Source: an uncultured Eubacteriales bacterium
GTDB lineage: Bacteria; Bacillota; Clostridia; Oscillospirales; CAG-272
NCBI GenBank assembly: GCA_905205065.1
Contig: CAJLCI010000039.1
Coordinates: 1-17,561, forward strand
Reading direction: 5' to 3'
Length of the DNA stretch: 17,561 nucleotides
Both the position numbers and the translations under genes were made by a program. The notes beneath the pieces were generated by a model. It made no database searches and was not told the DNA's origin. It worked only from the letters and a program-made list of their open reading frames with translations. Below are positions 14,911 through 17,561 of this stretch, in pieces. Position 1 is the stretch's first letter; every line of letters starts with the position of its first letter.

Positions 14911-15327
14911 ATGAGTCCAAAAATAAAAATGACCGACAGCTACGATAAGCACGATGAGGATATTATCGAACTGACCGAGGACGAGCTGAAAGAAATTTTG
15001 GCAGATGATGACTTTGAGAACGAGGGCGAATATGAAGAAATCCGTTCCCCCCACTTCTCTAATCCCAACCCGTATTTCAAGGTCGAGCCTCGCCTTGCCA
15101 ATGCTCCCAAAAGAGATATTGCCTTTGATGATAAGGGCAACATTGTAGTCAAAAATCCGTCCGCCTTCTGGCTTCCTGAAATTACAATCACAGAGGATAT
15201 AGGCGGCACGGAGTTCACCATCACAGGCAGCTATACCGGCTCCGAGCCGTTACATACAAAGCTCAATTGCATTATGCAACACCAAGCTGCCAATGACGAA
15301 ACTGGTATCACGGAGGATGACGAATGA
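14911..15327 (+). CDS. Small acidic protein upstream of the recombinase
   Basis: This 138-residue protein has a strongly acidic N-terminal half (DEDIIELTEDELKEILADDD, about 15-34). Its C-terminal part reads ITEDIGGTEFTITGSYTGSE then LHTKLNCIMQHQA. That ending resembles short accessory proteins (TnpW-like) encoded just before large serine recombinases in Firmicute elements. The resemblance is from memory and weak. The ATG follows AGGAGG (14895-14900) by 10 bases, and the gene overlaps an upstream in-frame start of the recombinase by 4 bases (ATGA). It probably belongs to the recombination module. The gene is intact although the recombinase is broken. Confidence 0.55.
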   Translation: MSPKIKMTDSYDKHDEDIIELTEDELKEILADDDFENEGEYEEIRSPHFSNPNPYFKVEPRLANAPKRDIAFDDKGNIVVKNPSAFWLPEITITEDIGGTEFTITGSYTGSEPLHTKLNCIMQHQAANDETGITEDDE

Positions 15328-15404
15328 TAGAAAAATCCTCTTTTGATATAAACCCAAATCCCAATCCTGTACAAGCAGTTGCCCCAATCAAGGAGGACAA
15401 AACT

Positions 15405-17043
15405 ATGACAAGGGCAATCGACAAAATTACCGCATTGTGTTGCAGACTTTCCCAAGAGGATTCCCTCGATGGCGAGAGTAATTCGGTCACGAATCAAAAA
15501 AGAATCCTCGAAGCATACGCCCGTGAGCACCGCTTCACAAACCTCTTGTTTTTCGTGGACAATGGATACAGCGGTACTGACTTCAATCGTCCCGGCATAC
15601 AGAAATTGTTGACCGAGGTAGAGGCAGACTGGGTATCGACCATCATCGTCAAAGACCTTAGCCGCTTTTCAAGAAACTCCGCTATGGCAGGTATGTTTAT
15701 CAACTTCACCTTTGCCGAACATGGTGTCCGCTTCATTGCCATCAATGACAACTACGACACCATCGACCCCAACAGCATCGACAACGATTTTGCAGGTATC
15801 AAGAACTGGTTCAACGAGTTTTATGCACGAGACACCAGCCGCAAAATCCGTGCGGTGCAAAAGGCAAAGGGTGAACGTGGCGACCGCCTTACGGTCAATA
15901 TTCCCTATGGGTACAAGTAGAATCCCGACAATCCAAAGGAGCGGATCATTGACGAGGAAGCGGCACAGGTGGTCAAGAAAATCTTTGACCTCTGTATGCA
16001 GGGACGAGGGCCGAGCCAAATCGCTGCACAGCTTGAAGGTGAGCAGATCCTCAAATCTACCGCTTACAAACAGCGTGAGAGACAGAACACTCCCTATGCT
16101 GCACCGGAAAACGAATGCCGTTGGCACGAAAGCAGCGTTGTGGCGATTCTTGAACGGATGGAGTCCATCGGTGCAACGGTCAACTTCAAGACCTACTCCA
16201 ATTCCATTTGGGACAAGAAGCACAGACCAACCCCGTGGAGAATCAGAAAATTTTCTATGGGACACACCCTGCTATCATCACCCAGGAGGTCTATGACAAG
16301 CTACAGCAAAACCGTCAGAAGCGGTATCGCAGAACGGCAACAGGCAAGAGCAGTATTTTCTCCGGCTTGGCATATTGTGCTGATTGTAGGCAGAAGCTGT
16401 ACTACTCTACCACCAGCAGCTTTAAAAAGCGACAGGACTTCTTTATCTGCTCCACCCACCGCTTGAACAAGGACAAGTGCAGCGGGCATTATGTCTGTGC
16501 TGTCACATTGGAAAGCATGGTCTGGAAGCACATGGAAGCTGTCATCTCGTTCATGTCCCACCACGAGTAATATTTCCGCCGTGAGATGGGACAGATGCTC
16601 CAGTTACAGAGCGAGGAAGCGATACGGGTGCATAAAGAAGCGGCTGGCACAATGCGAGAAGCGAATTGGGGAGTTAGACCGCTTATTCTTCAAAATTTTT
16701 GAGGACAATGCCAGCGCAAAGCTGAGTGACGAGCATTTCGCCATGATGAATGCAACCTACGAAAGTGAGCAGACCGAACTCGAGACGGAGGTCAAAAATC
16801 TGCAAGAGGAAGCCCAAGTACAGAAGCAGCAGATACAGAATCTTGAAGTATTCATCCAAAGGGTCAAGAAAATACATCACCATCAAGGAATTCACTCCCT
16901 ACGCCCTCAGAGAGCTTGTAAAGGGCATCTATGTGGAGGCTTCCGACAAGTCCAGCGGCAAGCGGAAGCAGAAGACACATATTGGGTATGACCTTGTAGG
17001 CTATATCCCTGTGGATGAGCTGATGAAAGCAGAACAGGCATGA
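15405..17043 (+). pseudogene. Large serine recombinase, disrupted by two stops and three frameshifts
   Basis: The N-terminal catalytic domain is recognisable: nucleophile Ser16 in CCRLSQEDS, NGYSGTDFNRPG, and VKDLSRFSRNS. A zinc ribbon (CADCRQKLYY...FICSTHR), a coiled coil and the C-terminal ITIKEFTPYALRELVKGIYV also follow in order, as in TndX/TnpX-type element recombinases. Breaks are TAG at 15918-15920 after PYGYK, a one-base loss at the C run near 16232-16236, TAA at 16568-16570, an extra A near 16632-16635, and an extra A near 16875-16879. The start at 15405 has AAGGAGG 8 bases upstream; an upstream in-frame ATG at 15324 also exists. At most a 171-residue catalytic fragment is made, so the enzyme is inactive for integration. 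Confidence 0.92.
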
Positions 17044-17079
17044 CCGAAATCATGCCTGTTCCACCAAAATTCATTTTTA

Positions 17080-17120
17080 CTGTTTTACGAGCACTGCCCT
17101 AAGACAGTGAGCTTTTTGTT
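17080..17120 (-). repeat. Right imperfect terminal inverted repeat
   Basis: This is the reverse-complement partner of 11974-12018, with the identical core GTGCTCGTAA read on the minus strand. It lies 37 bases after the recombinase stop. It also contains its own small dyad (CACTG...CAGTG, 17092-17109), as attachment sites often do. Confidence 0.68.
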
Positions 17121-17508
17121 CGGTATGATAAGAAAGTGTCAAATACATTCAGATATCAAGTGGTATTTTGCAAAGACCGACTTGAATACCGACAAGGGCA
17201 AGGCGGAGAACAAAAAGAGCGTTGTCAAATACGCCAAATGGTACACGCCCGAAAAGGAAGCGAAATACCCGACCTCCTTCAAGGTGGATTTTGTCGGGCA
17301 GCCGTATGAGGGTGCCTGTTACTACCGCATTACCCGCTGCCCGATTTGCATTTACGCGGAGAAACTCGGTGTTTCCGAACTCATGCCGTTGTTCTGCGAA
17401 CTTGATGAAGTGATGATCACGCTTCAGCACGGCGTGCTGCACAGAAAACAGACGCTGGCGAATGGCGGAGAGTATTGCGACTACTTTATTACCGGAAACA
17501 GAGAATAA
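17107..17508 (+). pseudogene. C-terminal fragment of an L-2-amino-thiazoline-4-carboxylate hydrolase-like protein
   Basis: The last 133 codons carry the family's C-terminal pattern: ITRCPICIYAEKLGVSELM, PLFCELD, then LHRKQTLANGGEYCDYFIT. Members are usually about 200-240 residues, so roughly the N-terminal half is missing. The only start in frame is a GTG at 17107 inside the inverted repeat, with no ribosome site. The open frame continues back to the recombinase stop at 17041-17043. The truncated end coincides with the right end of the mobile element, which suggests insertion into this gene or a later deletion. The missing half is not found beside the left end. Confidence 0.75.
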
Positions 17509-17511
17509 ACG

Positions 17512-17550
17512 GAGAAGCTCGTATCGGTCAATGGCTGATACGAGCTTCTC
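17512..17550 (+). terminator. Intrinsic terminator after the hydrolase fragment
   Basis: A perfect 14-bp stem (17512-17525 with 17537-17550, GAGAAGCTCGTATC) closes an 11-base loop and is followed by TTTATATTTCT. It starts 4 bases after the stop codon. Confidence 0.88.
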
Positions 17551-17561
17551 TTTATATTTCT

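Larger units (their letters stand above)
11974..17120 (+). mobile_element. Decayed integrative/mobilizable element with serine recombinase
   Basis: Imperfect inverted repeats at 11974-12018 and 17080-17120 bound a block of genes typical of Firmicute elements carried by a large serine recombinase. These are a DUF6061 gene (broken), a MobC-like gene, an oriT-like hairpin cluster, a small acidic protein and a recombinase at the right end (broken). Cargo is a kinase-fold-like gene and a CHAT-like gene. No relaxase gene and no conjugation genes are present, so it is at most a mobilizable element and now probably immobile. Placing the exact ends at the inverted repeats is inference; no empty site is available for comparison. 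Confidence 0.72.

Noticed and set aside
15918..15920. TAG in the recombinase as a recoded sense codon
   Set aside because: TAG ends other intact genes in the window (10880-10882 and 14869-14871), and the recombinase has further stops and frameshifts.
1..17561. CRISPR arrays, tRNA and rRNA genes
   Set aside because: No regularly spaced direct repeats, no tRNA-like cloverleaf and no conserved rRNA segments were seen on either strand.

Overview
The window looks like a metagenome-assembled contig from a gut-type Clostridia (Oscillospirales/Lachnospirales-like Firmicute). The grounds are low-to-moderate GC, GGAGG-type ribosome binding sites, promoters of the form TTGNNN-17 nt-TATAAT often preceded by TGC, and gene families typical of that group (GH172/DUF2961, DUF5722-like, BceR-like regulator, TcdR-like sigma factor, large serine recombinase element). 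The first 40 bases are not biological: they are Illumina TruSeq adapter plus what looks like a 6-base index, so the contig starts on untrimmed read sequence.

Region 1 (about 200-5000) is a carbohydrate locus. Two closely related Gfo/Idh/MocA oxidoreductases (about 87% identical by hand alignment) lie on the minus strand with an orphan BceR-type response regulator between them. A GH172 (DUF2961) glycosidase-like gene diverges on the plus strand. The promoters of both oxidoreductases and of the GH172 gene share an AT-rich dyad-like spacer next to the -10, which suggests common control. The inferred job is intracellular hydrolysis of an oligosaccharide followed by NAD(P)-dependent oxidation of a released sugar or derivative.

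Region 2 (about 5430-7120) is a minus-strand ECF sigma factor gene overlapping a gene for a single-pass membrane protein that is probably its anti-sigma factor. It has a clear promoter upstream and a terminator downstream. Diverging from it (7310-10882) is an 1190-residue membrane-anchored surface protein with a DUF5722-like, glycosidase-like barrel between beta-rich domains. Convergent with that gene is a minus-strand gene (11028-11594) for a sigma factor that resembles the TcdR/BotR/UviA toxin-regulator sigma group. About 380 bases of very AT-rich DNA lie upstream of it.

Region 3 (about 11974-17120) is a decayed integrative/mobilizable element bounded by imperfect 41-45 bp inverted repeats. 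From left to right it holds a strong structured RNA and terminator, a frameshifted DUF6061 gene, a kinase-fold-like protein, a MobC-like relaxosome protein, a hairpin-rich oriT-like stretch, a small CHAT/caspase-like protein, a small acidic protein, and a large serine recombinase pseudogene with two in-frame stops and three frameshifts. No relaxase is present. The transfer functions are dead, but the kinase-like and CHAT-like cargo genes are open. At the right edge is the C-terminal part of an L-2-amino-thiazoline-4-carboxylate hydrolase-like gene followed by a strong terminator; its N-terminal half is not in the window.

The observations most worth following are the CHAT-like/kinase-like cargo on the dead element, the TcdR-like sigma factor, and the shared promoter architecture of the divergent sugar locus.
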